Positions 53,446-61,888 of a stretch of DNA of 64,000 bases are shown piece after piece (the stretch's first letter is position 1; every line of letters begins with the position of its first letter). Under the pieces are notes generated by a model that was not told the DNA's origin, made no database searches, and was given only the letters and a program-made list of their open reading frames with translations. Made by a program: the position numbers and the translations under genes. Source of the DNA: JANXUR01 sp038229415 (GTDB lineage: Bacteria > Acidobacteriota > Terriglobia > Terriglobales > Acidobacteriaceae); contig JBBROM010000018.1 in NCBI GenBank assembly GCA_038229415.1, positions 1-64,000 of the forward strand. The letters run 5' to 3'.

Positions 53446-53850
53446 CTACGCCGTCCGCGGCCGTCCCCCCAGCGCTCCATTCGCCCGCGAAGCCGCCTGC
53501 TTGACCTTGCTCCTCGACTTCCCGCCCACCGCCCCCATCCGCGCCGCCATCCACTTGCGCGAACCGAGAAAGCCTTCCAGCAGCGCTGGCAGATAAAGGT
53601 CAGCATCAAGCCGGGGAAAATGGAGCCCAAGCCCAGCTGGGCTAATCTCAATCTCGCCCAACTGCTCCGGTGTGGCATCTTCCAGCCCTTGCGCGTCCGC
53701 TGGAGAAAAACTCACGATCAGCTTCGAGCTGAGGTGAATCACCACGCGCCCACTGCGCCGGTCGAACCGCGCTGCCAAAGCGACGGGCGTCGCGGCCAGC
53801 GTCTTTCGTCCCCGCAAGTTGGCCATTTCAAAGCTGTCACGCGCTGCCAT
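53446..53850 (-). CDS. DUF2442 protein, long form
   Basis: A 134-residue DUF2442 member: AARFDRRSGRVVIHLSSKLI, EIEISPAGLGLHFPRLDADL and an Ala/Lys-rich C-terminal tail (NGALGGRPRTA) seen in many members. Its start overlaps the DUF4160 gene by 14 bases. It converges with the ParE toxin gene, with nine bases between stops. Confidence 0.85.
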   Translation of the reverse strand: MAARDSFEMANLRGRKTLAATPVALAARFDRRSGRVVIHLSSKLIVSFSPADAQGLEDATPEQLGEIEISPAGLGLHFPRLDADLYLPALLEGFLGSRKWMAARMGAVGGKSRSKVKQAASRANGALGGRPRTA

Positions 53851-54103
53851 GAATCTCCTCCCATACTCTGCACAATTGCTTTACGTGTCGCACTAGGGCC
53901 GACTGAATTTGCGCCACTTCCCGCCGCGAGAACCCAAAGTTCTCCCGCAATTCCGTCGGGCCATTGGAGCAATGCAGATTGAACACCGCCGCGCAGCCGC
54001 GCCCGACTACATGCACATGCGCGGGCCGGTGATCGTTGGGATAGATCACCACGCGCAGTCCGTCGAACCGGAGAACGGTTGGCACAGCACGAGCATAACA
54101 CAT
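53837..54103 (-). CDS. DUF4160 protein
   Basis: An 88-residue DUF4160 member: VVIYPNDHRPAHVHVVGRG is the hallmark His-rich hairpin, and LVRHVKQLCRVWEEIHG the C-terminal helix. It heads the second DUF4160/DUF2442 unit of the window, distinct in sequence from that at 22776-23268. Confidence 0.85.
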   Translation of the reverse strand: MCYARAVPTVLRFDGLRVVIYPNDHRPAHVHVVGRGCAAVFNLHCSNGPTELRENFGFSRREVAQIQSALVRHVKQLCRVWEEIHGSA

Positions 54104-54456
54104 AACCTAAGCGATTGGGTTATTGCTTTCGAATCAGACCCGCGGCCAACTCTTCCGCCTGCGGGTGGGATGCAGCCTCCCACGACTGCATCGAGGCTCC
54201 CAGCTGGTGAAGCCCTCGCCTGAAGCGTCCCACTCTTAAAGTTTTGACCCCAAAGCTTTAATTCCAGGCGCCAGCGTTAAAGGCAACGTTAATTCTCGGC
54301 ACCGTGCCAACGGATCCGGTGCCCGTGCACTTTCTTGCAAAGCATTCCTGCAACCTGCCCCAATGCAAGAAAATCGTAAAAAACTATCATTACCAAATCC
54401 GCAATGCCAGTTGCCTTGCATTAGCCGCCCCCTTGCACCTTCCGATCCTCCCCCCC
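54104..54456. other. intergenic gap
   Basis: About 353 bases between two minus-strand genes. I see no gene, repeat or RNA that I can support. Confidence 0.5.
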
Positions 54457-56634
54457 TCACTGCATATCCATCATCTGGTCAAACGGAGTCCGCAGCAGAA
54501 AGTACTCATTCACCGGACGATCATCTTGCAGTGCCGGATACTCCGGCGCCAGAGCGATGATCTCGTCCAGCGTCGCCGGCCGTGCCAGCGGCAGATTGAA
54601 CTGCTGTTCCGCAGAAGCCGCCGGACCCCACTCCATCATGTCCTTCACCGCTGCAGCTGGCATCCGCGCCACCAGCTCCGCCGCGCTGCGCACGGGTATG
54701 GGATGGTCGCTCGCCAAAAAGTGCCAACCCCAGCCCTCCAATCCCCGATACACCCGCACATAAGGGAACGAATTCCGCAACGCCTGCGCCACCGCCGACT
54801 GCGTAGCCGCATCCGTTTCCGGCAGCCATTGCTGCACCATGCCTCCCGGAGCCAGCCGCCGCTTCGCAATCCTGTAGAAGTCCTGCGAGTAGAGCAAGCT
54901 CGATCCTGCCGTCTGCACCGGGGGCGGCGGATCCAGAATAATCACGTCGTACTGCGCGGGCGAACGTTCCAAATAGCGCCGGCCATCATCCACCACCACA
55001 TGCGCCAGCGGAGACGCCATCACAGCATCCGCGTCCGAATGAAAGTAGCCGAACAGTTTGGGCACACTCGGCACCAACTCCACTGCGGTCGCCGGAACCT
55101 GCCACGACAGCACCGAGCGGAACGTGGTCCCCATGCCAAAACAAATAATCAGCACGTTGTGCGGCGTGTGGTCCATGGACGCCAGCGTCAGGTGCGCCAT
55201 CATCTTGGTGATGGGCGTCAGGTGGGTCATCCCCATGCCATTCAGCAGCAGTCGCCGCTCCATGCCCTCACCGTGGGCAATCACCGTCGCGGTGCTGTCG
55301 CGCATCACCCGGCGGACCGCGAATTGCGTTTCAAAATCCTTCGCCGAATAAAACAGCAGCGCGGCCACTAGCAAAATACCGTAGGCTGCAGCTCGTTGGT
55401 AACCGCGGAAGCGCGCCGCCGATCCCATCGGGAACGCCATCGCGATCCACGGCAAGGCAAACAGCAGCACCGACCAGTGTTCGCCCAGCAGGGGCAACAG
55501 TAGAAAGCCCGCCACCAGCGGCCCGGCAATGCACCCCACCACATTCACCGCATACGCCCGTCCCGCACGGTCGGGGTCGCCGCCCGCCCAACGATCCACC
55601 AGTGCCGGGGTAAGAAATCCAATCACGCCCGCGAACGGCATCACGCCCAACAGCACTCGCGCCACCAAATGCAGCGGAATCCGCGCGTCAGCCGTCACCA
55701 ATGGCAGCACGCTCAGCGGGGCCAGCGCGATCCACAGCAGCCGGCTCTCCAGCCTGCGACGGCGGCTCCACAGCCGGTAGATCTGCGACCCCGTAAACGT
55801 CGCCAGCAGGTAGCCCGCCAGAATCATGCCAAACGAATACACCACCGGGCCAATATAAGGAGTGAACAGCCGGATCCAGATCAGCTCCATCCCCATGGTG
55901 GCCAGCCCGGTGGTAAACAGCAGCAGCAAAATGCGCCGGTTCGAGTCAACAGGGCTGCCCACAGCCTTTGCTGCCGTTGCCGCGGAGCTGCCTGCCGGGG
56001 AGAGTTGCGCTCGTCGCGAAAACACAGAGACCGCAACCGCCGTCGCGGCCACTGCGGCATTCAGCGCCGCCCCAATCAGCAGCGTCTGATGAAAACCGAA
56101 AGGCTCAATCAACAGCAGCGGCAGAAACGAGCCCAACGTCGCGCCCAGCACGTTCGCTAAATACAAAAAGCTGAACGACCTCGCGTCGCCTTCCGCCTGC
56201 CAATTCCGAATCGCCTGCATCGCCACCGGAATCGTCGCGCCCATGCAGGCGCACCACGGAATCATAGTGACGGCCAGACATGCTCCCGCAATCAAGTAAT
56301 AACTCGCCGAAGACACCGGTGCCCGGTCCGCCAGCGCAGCCAGTAGCCGATGTCCCCAAGTCAACTCGGCGGGCACGGCTAGCGCTGATAGGCCGATCAT
56401 CAGCTCCAGCGCACCATACATTCGCAGCGCGGGCATGCTCCCTCTGCCATAGCGGCGCATCAGCGATCCCGCTACCCACGACCCCAATCCCAGGCCAGCC
56501 ATGAAAATCGAAAGCACAATCGAAGTCATCGCCGTGGTCACGCCAAACTGCGCCATCGAAAGCCGCAACCAGATCAGCTCGCACAAAACGCTGCAGAATC
56601 CAGAAACAAAAAAGAATACAAAAAACCACGCCAC
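54457..56634 (-). CDS. membrane-fused spermidine-synthase-like protein
   Basis: A 725-residue protein: residues 1-450 are membrane helices in the style of a 12-14-helix transporter (FFVFFFVSGFCSVLCELIWL; AMTSIVLSIFMAGLGLGSWV), and residues from about 490 a Rossmann methyltransferase-like domain similar to spermidine synthase (VLIICFGMGTTFRSVLS, VVVDDGRRYL, YDVIILDPPPPVQTAGSSLL, YSQDFYRIAKRRLAPGGMVQ). The DPPPP motif and the YSQDFY block fit the aminopropyltransferase group. Many such fusions are of unproven substrate. Confidence 0.88.
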   Translation of the reverse strand: MAWFFVFFFVSGFCSVLCELIWLRLSMAQFGVTTAMTSIVLSIFMAGLGLGSWVAGSLMRRYGRGSMPALRMYGALELMIGLSALAVPAELTWGHRLLAALADRAPVSSASYYLIAGACLAVTMIPWCACMGATIPVAMQAIRNWQAEGDARSFSFLYLANVLGATLGSFLPLLLIEPFGFHQTLLIGAALNAAVAATAVAVSVFSRRAQLSPAGSSAATAAKAVGSPVDSNRRILLLLFTTGLATMGMELIWIRLFTPYIGPVVYSFGMILAGYLLATFTGSQIYRLWSRRRRLESRLLWIALAPLSVLPLVTADARIPLHLVARVLLGVMPFAGVIGFLTPALVDRWAGGDPDRAGRAYAVNVVGCIAGPLVAGFLLLPLLGEHWSVLLFALPWIAMAFPMGSAARFRGYQRAAAYGILLVAALLFYSAKDFETQFAVRRVMRDSTATVIAHGEGMERRLLLNGMGMTHLTPITKMMAHLTLASMDHTPHNVLIICFGMGTTFRSVLSWQVPATAVELVPSVPKLFGYFHSDADAVMASPLAHVVVDDGRRYLERSPAQYDVIILDPPPPVQTAGSSLLYSQDFYRIAKRRLAPGGMVQQWLPETDAATQSAVAQALRNSFPYVRVYRGLEGWGWHFLASDHPIPVRSAAELVARMPAAAVKDMMEWGPAASAEQQFNLPLARPATLDEIIALAPEYPALQDDRPVNEYFLLRTPFDQMMDMQ

Positions 56635-56800
56635 GTGGTGCCTTTCGGGGTGAGACCCTGAGACTGGAAGTGCCCGCGCACCAGCCCGAGAAAGCAGCCT
56701 GACGCAAATGCTTGCGGATGCAACATCTTACCTGAAGCCCGACCCTGGGCGTCGCACGAAAGCAGTGCTCGGTAGGGGGCCAGTTTCAAGTTCCCCCCCT

Positions 56801-56828
56801 GTCATCCTGAGCGTAGTCGAAAGACCCC
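56801..56828. repeat. 'GTCATCCTGAGC ... GTCGAAAGACC' repeat, stem-less form
   Basis: GTCATCCTGAGCGTAGTCGA then AAGACCCC, the short form without a variable hairpin. Confidence 0.7.
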
Positions 56829-56959
56829 TACCGCGCCCGCGCTCCCCGGCCAGTGCAGCGACGGTCGCCTCAAACTGACCCACTACCCAGTACTCCACCC
56901 CCCTGCACCCTCCTACCCATTCCCGCATCCAAACCTGTAGAATTATTGTTGTAACATTG

Positions 56960-57165
56960 CATTCACGGCTTCAACATCCCCGTAGACCGGGCGCGGCTGG
57001 TTTTCTTCAGCTTTTCGCATGTGGGTCTACTGGAGCCGGGCAGTAGCTTTCAACAACCCCGTTTCGGGTGGTTGTCAGGATTTCCCGAGCCAAAGCCGCG
57101 CCAAGTTTTGTGGCCGCCCGCTTTCGTCGGATTTCCGCAGCCAACGCCGAAACTGAAAGCGGAGT
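56960..57165 (+). promoter_or_regulatory. tandem NAD+-I riboswitch (nadA motif) upstream of nadA
   Basis: Domain 1 (56967-57037) opens with GGCTTCAACATCCCCGTAGA and closes with TCTACTGGAGCC, the terminal GGC/GCC stem and conserved CAACA-CCCC core of the nadA RNA motif. Domain 2 (about 57041-57100) repeats the core as GCTTTCAACAACCCCG and closes with AAAGC. Downstream, CCGCTTTC (57118-57125) is complementary to GAAAGCGG (57155-57162), which overlaps the ribosome binding site GGAG (57161-57164). Ligand binding would thus control translation initiation of nadA. The motif is known from Acidobacteriota. Confidence 0.85.
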
Positions 57166-57173
57166 ACACGATT

Positions 57174-58349
57174 ATGGCCGTAGCAACTTTGCCGGAGGTC
57201 GCTTTTCCCGCGACCGCAGTAGGTGGAGCGTTCGCCGACACGAAAACGCCCGAAGTCTGCTCGCTCGAAAACTACCTCGTCCTGCCCGACCACACCATGG
57301 ACGCGCGCATCGCCGCCGCCCGCGAAAAGCTGGGCACCACGGCGATCATCCTCGGCCACCACTATCAGCGTGACGAAGTCATCCGCTTCGCCGACTTCCG
57401 TGGCGACAGTTACAAGCTCGCACAAGAGGCTGCCCGCACCGACGCCCGCTACATCCTTTTTTGCGGCGTGCACTTCATGGCCGAGTCCGCCGACGTCCTC
57501 GGCAAGCCGGACCAGGTCACCATCCTGCCCGACCTCAACGCCGGCTGCTCCATGGCCGATATGGCCGAGATCACGCAGGTCGAAGATTGCTGGGAGACCC
57601 TCGTCCGCAACGGCGTGACTGACGATTCCGGCCACGGCGTCACCCCGCTCACCTACATGAACTCCACCGCCGCCATCAAAGCCTTCTGCGGCGAGCGCGG
57701 AGGCCTGGTCTGCACCTCGTCCAACGCCGCCAACGCCTTCAAGTGGGCCTTTGCCCGCAACGAAAAAATCCTCTTCCTCCCCGACCAGCATCTCGGCCGC
57801 AACACCGGATTCGCCCTCGGCATCCCGCTCGACGAAATGGTCGTCTTCGACCCCTACATGCTGAACGGAGGCCTCACTCGCGCCCAGTACGAAAAAGCCA
57901 AGGTCATTCTCTGGAAGGGCCACTGCTCCGTCCATCAGCGCTTTCTCCCCGAGCATGTTGACAACGTGCGCGCCGCGCACCCCGGCATCCAGGTCATCGT
58001 CCATCCCGAGTGCCGCTGGGAGGTCTGCCAAAAGGCCGACAACACCGGCTCCACCGAAAAGCTAATCAAGCTCATCGCCGACGCGCCCGAAGGCACCTCA
58101 TTCGCAGTCGGCACCGAAGTTCACCTCGTCAATCGCATGGCCAAAGAATTCGCCTCACAAGGCAAAAAAGTCATCAGCCTCAACGACTCCGGCTGCCTCT
58201 GCACCACCATGTACCGCATCAGCCCGCAGCACCTGTGCTGGGCGCTCGAAAATCTAGTCGAAGGCAACATCGTCAACCAAATCAAAGTAGACGACGACAT
58301 AAAACACTGGGCCAGAGTAGCCTTAGACCGCATGCTGGAAATTCGCTAG
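57174..58349 (+). CDS. nadA: quinolinate synthase
   Basis: A 391-residue iron-sulfur enzyme condensing iminoaspartate with dihydroxyacetone phosphate in NAD synthesis. Cluster cysteines are C97 (LFCGVHFMAES), C180 (LVCTSSNA) and C341 within SGCLCTTMY; AIILGHHYQRDEVIRFADF and VHPECRWEV are typical. The GGAG at 57161 and ATG at 57174 give the start; upstream codons belong to the riboswitch. A palindromic repeat with T-run follows the stop by 18 bases. Confidence 0.97.
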   Translation: MAVATLPEVAFPATAVGGAFADTKTPEVCSLENYLVLPDHTMDARIAAAREKLGTTAIILGHHYQRDEVIRFADFRGDSYKLAQEAARTDARYILFCGVHFMAESADVLGKPDQVTILPDLNAGCSMADMAEITQVEDCWETLVRNGVTDDSGHGVTPLTYMNSTAAIKAFCGERGGLVCTSSNAANAFKWAFARNEKILFLPDQHLGRNTGFALGIPLDEMVVFDPYMLNGGLTRAQYEKAKVILWKGHCSVHQRFLPEHVDNVRAAHPGIQVIVHPECRWEVCQKADNTGSTEKLIKLIADAPEGTSFAVGTEVHLVNRMAKEFASQGKKVISLNDSGCLCTTMYRISPQHLCWALENLVEGNIVNQIKVDDDIKHWARVALDRMLEIR

Positions 58350-58367
58350 GCCTAGCTCCGAAATCGG

Positions 58368-58407
58368 GTGCCCCATTCTAAGCGCGTACTTTGCGCTTAG
58401 GGTGGGG
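58368..58407. repeat. 'GTGCCCCA ... TTAGGGTGGGG' palindromic repeat (copy 3)
   Basis: GTGCCCCATTCTAAGCGCG pairs with CGCTTAGGGTGGGG and is followed by TTTTTCG, so it may double as nadA terminator. Confidence 0.75.
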
Positions 58408-58430
58408 TTTTTCGCTCACTCCCGCCAACC

Positions 58431-58493
58431 GTGTCATCCCGACCGAAGCGCCCGATTCGAGCAAAGCGAGCGAGGGAGCGCAGTGGAGGGACC
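58431..58493. repeat. 'GTGTCATCC ... GAGGGACC' repeat
   Basis: GTGTCATCCCGACCGAAGCG, a short CGATTCGAGC/GCGAGCGAG segment and GTGGAGGGACC, a related but longer version of the TCATCC family. Confidence 0.65.
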
Positions 58494-58557
58494 TTGTGTT
58501 TTCGCCGGGGATCAAACCTCCGTGCATCCTCCACCCCGAAGCGATACTCTAATAACT

Positions 58558-59001
58558 ATGGCTGATCGCACTTTCACTCTCGAAGAAGCCCAGATGCTCT
58601 TGCCTGTCATCGAAGGCCTGCTTCGCCGCGCCATCCAGGCCAAGCAGCAAATCGAGTCGGTGGACGAAGAGTTCCAGGAAGTCCACCATCGCGTCTTCCT
58701 CAGCGGCGGCATGTTTCTCGACGTCGTCCGCCTGGCCCGCCGCCGTGGCGAACGCGAAAAAGCCATTCAGGCCATCAAAGACGCCATCGGCGAAATCGAC
58801 GCCGCTGGCGTTCAGATCAAGGACCTCGACATCGGCCTGCTCGACTTCCCCTGCGAAGTGGATGGCCAGACGATTCTGCTGTGCTGGAAGATGGGCGAAA
58901 CCGGTATCACGCATTGGCACGGCACCGACGAAGGCTTTGTCAACCGCAAGCCGATTGACGCGCGCATTGCCAACTCTGGCGGATCCGGCTCGGTGAACTA
59001 A
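58558..59001 (+). CDS. DUF2203 protein
   Basis: A 147-residue DUF2203 protein: FTLEEAQMLLPVIEGLLRRA, a helical middle ending AGVQIKDLDIGLLDFPCEVD, and VLLCWKMGETGITHWHGTDE-type hallmark at the end (here ILLCWKMGETGITHWH). Function unknown; the His/Cys-containing sheet may bind a metal. ATG at 58558 lies after the repeats. Confidence 0.88.
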   Translation: MADRTFTLEEAQMLLPVIEGLLRRAIQAKQQIESVDEEFQEVHHRVFLSGGMFLDVVRLARRRGEREKAIQAIKDAIGEIDAAGVQIKDLDIGLLDFPCEVDGQTILLCWKMGETGITHWHGTDEGFVNRKPIDARIANSGGSGSVN

Positions 59002-59040
59002 TCTTCGGTAATGGGGTCAGTTTGAGGTATATCCCCTTAG

Positions 59041-59108
59041 GTGTCATCTTGAGCGCAGCACGGGGAATCCCCCGTGGGGATTCCCCGTGCGGAGTCGAAA
59101 GACCCCTA
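59041..59108. repeat. 'GTGTCATCTTGAGC ... GTCGAAAGACC' hairpin repeat with 15-bp stem
   Basis: GCACGGGGAATCCCC (59058-59072) and its exact complement (59076-59090) form a perfect hairpin with a CGT loop inside the conserved flanks. Confidence 0.8.
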
Positions 59109-59434
59109 CCCAGCCGACGCCACCGACCCCGCCTGGCCCTCTCGCCCCCGATGTCCCGGGCCGCGTAATCCAAACGCGCACATTTCTGCCCGTAGCGACG
59201 CCCGCGCAGTCGAATGACACGCGATAGGATGGTGACTCAAGCTGACTTAGTACCCCTTCGGTTCACTAGACCTACGTCTCACTCACGCATCACACCCGAT
59301 TTTCGCCATCTCATCCTACCGTTACCCCATCTGGTACGTCCAACCAACGTGCGCGGGCAGCAGCTACCCGCGATGGTAGAATCGCGATAAGAGCAAGCAA
59401 TATAGGACGTTAATCCGCAGGCGCAGGACGGTTT
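59109..59434. other. intergenic gap upstream of the Ig-like protein
   Basis: About 326 bases with no gene or repeat that I recognise. It should hold the promoter of the 59435 gene. Confidence 0.45.
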
Positions 59435-60118
59435 ATGGGCATATTTGTGGGCACGGATCGCCGTATTTTGGGCCGTAAGGCGCTTTTAGCCATCAGTCTT
59501 TTCACGCTGCTGGTTGCCGCGGGCACACTTATCAGTTGTAGCGGCTTTTTTGTGGACCCCACCGTCTCCGCCATCACCGTCACGCCTACGAACGCCTCCA
59601 TCTCGGTGGGCAGTACGCAGCAGCTTTCCGCTGTGGCCACCTACAGCGACGGCAGTGCACCCAAAGTGATAGGCTCCGCCACTTGGACGACTTCCAACGC
59701 CGCCGACGCCACCGTGAGCACCACCGGACTAGTGACGGCCGTGAGCGCCGGGACGGCGCCGCCCGCGTCGGTGACCATCACCGCTACTTCCGGTGCGGTC
59801 AGCGGTTCTACTACAGTCTCCATCACCACCGCCGCCTTGCAATCCATCACCATCACATCCGTGCCGTCGCCCGCCACCATCAGCAAGACTTCCGGCTCCA
59901 CGGTGCTGATGGCCGCCACCGGCAACTATGCCGACAACACCATGGCCGACATCACCACATCAGTCAACTGGGTCTCCAGTGACGTAAACGTGGTTACAGT
60001 GACGAATGCAGGATTGGTTACGGCAGCGACAAACTCCGTTGCAGGCAACACAGCGACGATCACCGCCACCTCAGGCACCATTACCAGCAACACCATCACC
60101 GTCACCATCAACCAGTAA
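59435..60118 (+). CDS. Ig-like (Big_2) domain lipoprotein
   Basis: A 227-residue exported protein. The hydrophobic segment ALLAISLFTLLVAAGTLISC ends in a lipobox-like LISC. Two bacterial Ig-like modules follow: SAITVTPTNASISVGSTQQL with TWTTSNAADATVSTTGLVTA, and SITITSVPSPATISKTSGS with NWVSSDVNVVTVTNAGLVTA. Such proteins are surface-bound adhesive or structural parts. Confidence 0.85.
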   Translation: MGIFVGTDRRILGRKALLAISLFTLLVAAGTLISCSGFFVDPTVSAITVTPTNASISVGSTQQLSAVATYSDGSAPKVIGSATWTTSNAADATVSTTGLVTAVSAGTAPPASVTITATSGAVSGSTTVSITTAALQSITITSVPSPATISKTSGSTVLMAATGNYADNTMADITTSVNWVSSDVNVVTVTNAGLVTAATNSVAGNTATITATSGTITSNTITVTINQ

Positions 60119-60136
60119 CCCCACAACTCGTCTGGT

Positions 60137-60156
60137 GACGGGCACCCTCGCCCGTC
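60137..60156. repeat. 'GACGGGC NCCCTC GCCCGTC' hairpin (copy 1)
   Basis: A 7-bp perfect stem; near copies are at 61609-61630 and 61935-61956. A second stem CAGCGCAAAGCGCTG follows. Confidence 0.6.
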
Positions 60157-60313
60157 AAGTCAGCGCAAAGCGCTGAAAGCCTTCGTATGTGCAACCATGC
60201 CGCGTCTTGAAGATCCTTCAGAGGAGAGCCCCCCGACCGCCCGGTTTGGTGATTTTTGGCACACGATTTATCCTGATACCTACACTTTTCATCCGATTCG
60301 AGGTTCCAGAACT

Positions 60314-61513
60314 ATGTCAGCGCTAGACATCAAAAAGAAGGGTGCTATCGGCATCCTCACCGGCGGCGGCGACGTGCCCGGCCTCAACCCAGCTATCCGC
60401 GCAGTCACTCTCCGCGCCATCCGCGAAGGCTACAGCGTCATCGGCTTCCGCCGCGGCTGGGCCGGACTCGTCGAAATGATCCGCGACAAAGATCACGACA
60501 ACACCAGCAACTACCTCGAGCTGACGGAAGACATGGTGAATCAGGCTGGACGCACCGGCGGCACCTTTCTGCACAGCTCGCGCACCAATCCCAGCCGCGT
60601 CAGCAAGTCGTCCGTGCCCGCACACCTGGCCTCCAGCTATTCCGCAGAAAAGAACGACCTCACGCCCGAAGTCCTCAAAAACCTCGACTGGCTCGGCGTC
60701 GAATACCTCATCCCCATCGGCGGAGACGACACCCTCAGCTACGGCGTGCGCCTCTCTAAAGAAAATTTCAAAGTAGTCGCCATTCCCAAGACGATGGACA
60801 ACGACGTCCCCGGCACCGACTATTGCATCGGCTTCAGCACCTGCGTCACCCGCACCATCGCGCTCACCAGCACACTGCGAACCGCCGCAGCTTCCCATGA
60901 ACGCTTTGTGGTGCTCGAAGCTTTCGGCCGCTATGCCGGATTTTCCGCTCTCGTCCCCGCCATGGCGGGTGCCGCCGACCGCTGCGTAATTCCCGAACAC
61001 AAGTTCAACATGGAACAGTTGACTGAGCTGCTCGTCGCCGACCGCCGCAACAATCCCAATAAGTATTCCATCGTCCTGGTGTCCGAAGGCGCGATGATCG
61101 AAGGCGGCGAAATGATGTTTGAAGGTGACGCAGCCGACGCCTTCGGCCACAAAAAACTCGGCGGCATCGGCGACGTCGTCTCCGCCAAACTCAAGGAGCT
61201 ATCGCCGAAGTTCAACAACGGCAAAGCCATTGACGTGATCAATCAGAAGCTCGGCTACATGGTGCGCTGCGGCGATCCCGACGCCATGGACTCCATCATC
61301 CCCATGGCCTACGGCAACCTGGCGCTCAACCTGATCCTGAACAACGAACACGGCCGCCTCGTCGTCCTCAAAAACGGACGTTATAGTAACTCGCCCATCG
61401 AGGCCATCACCGCGACCAAGAAAATCGTCAACGTAGCGGAACACTACAACACCGAACGCCTCCGCCCCAACTACAACAACTTCGAAGACAAACCCCTCTT
61501 CATCATGACTTAA
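60314..61513 (+). CDS. pfp: 6-phosphofructokinase with PPi-dependent signature
   Basis: A 399-residue PFK-family enzyme: ILTGGGDVPGLNPAIR at the start, and IPKTMDNDVPGTDYCIGF as substrate loop. Residue D139 in IGGDDTLSYG and K159 in PKTMDND sit exactly 20 apart and replace the two glycines of ATP-dependent enzymes (G104/G124 in E. coli); this pair marks diphosphate-dependent PFK. So it probably uses PPi and is reversible. ATG at 60314 gives the standard N-terminus. Confidence 0.9.
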   Translation: MSALDIKKKGAIGILTGGGDVPGLNPAIRAVTLRAIREGYSVIGFRRGWAGLVEMIRDKDHDNTSNYLELTEDMVNQAGRTGGTFLHSSRTNPSRVSKSSVPAHLASSYSAEKNDLTPEVLKNLDWLGVEYLIPIGGDDTLSYGVRLSKENFKVVAIPKTMDNDVPGTDYCIGFSTCVTRTIALTSTLRTAAASHERFVVLEAFGRYAGFSALVPAMAGAADRCVIPEHKFNMEQLTELLVADRRNNPNKYSIVLVSEGAMIEGGEMMFEGDAADAFGHKKLGGIGDVVSAKLKELSPKFNNGKAIDVINQKLGYMVRCGDPDAMDSIIPMAYGNLALNLILNNEHGRLVVLKNGRYSNSPIEAITATKKIVNVAEHYNTERLRPNYNNFEDKPLFIMT

Positions 61514-61546
61514 GAAGCAGAGTAAGTGCGCCACATACCGTAGCGG

Positions 61547-61587
61547 GTGCCCCACCCTCGCCGCCGTCCTTTGGCGGCTAGGGTGGG
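61547..61587. repeat. 'GTGCCCCA ... TAGGGTGGG' palindromic repeat (copy 4)
   Basis: GTGCCCCACCCTCGCCGCC pairs with GGCGGCTAGGGTGGG; it lies 34 bases after the PFK stop. Confidence 0.7.
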
Positions 61588-61638
61588 ATTCAACCCCTGC
61601 TCATGTGGGGACGGGCGCCCTCGCCCGTCCAGTCGGCC

Positions 61639-61675
61639 GGTGGCCCATTCAAGCCTGCTGTTGGCTTGAGTGGGG
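61639..61675. repeat. palindromic dispersed repeat (copy 2 of 2)
   Basis: GGTGGCCCATTCAAGCC ... GGCTTGAGTGGGG, the same element as 411-449, nearly 61 kb away. Confidence 0.7.
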
Positions 61676-61688
61676 CAGCAGCAAGAAT

Positions 61689-61888
61689 CACGTGGGGGCA
61701 GGTGCCTCACCTGCCAATCGGGGCAAAGCCCCGAAAGCTCTTTCGCTTGTCATCCTGAGCGAAGCGAAGGACCCCTACCTTACCCACGATCACGTGGCGG
61801 CAGGTACCTCACCTGCCAATCGGGGCAAAGCCCCGAAAGCTCCTGCTTGTCATCCTGAGCGAAGCGAAGGACCCTACCTTACCCGCGA
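61689..61888. repeat. tandem repeat, about 102-base unit, two copies
   Basis: Units start at 61689 and 61791 with CACGTGGNGGCAGGTNCCTC, continue with CGGGGCAAAGCCCCG and the TGTCATCCTGAGCGAAGCGA element, and end in CTTACCC(A/G)CGAT. A third partial start follows at about 61889. They differ by a few substitutions and small indels. Confidence 0.8.

Noticed and set aside
44464..54103. Prophage or integrative element across the toxin-antitoxin stretch
   Set aside because: No integrase, phage structural gene, tRNA-associated att site or boundary repeat is visible.
57075..58031. 318-residue open frame antisense to nadA
   Set aside because: It is the mirror of a high-GC gene: Gly/Val/Asp-rich composition without motifs, and nadA is certain on the plus strand. 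Similar antisense frames at 15136-16113, 20016-21047 and 25158-26276 are rejected for the same reason.
61689..61888. Possible CRISPR array
   Set aside because: Only two 102-base units without constant repeat/variable spacer structure, and no cas genes in the window.
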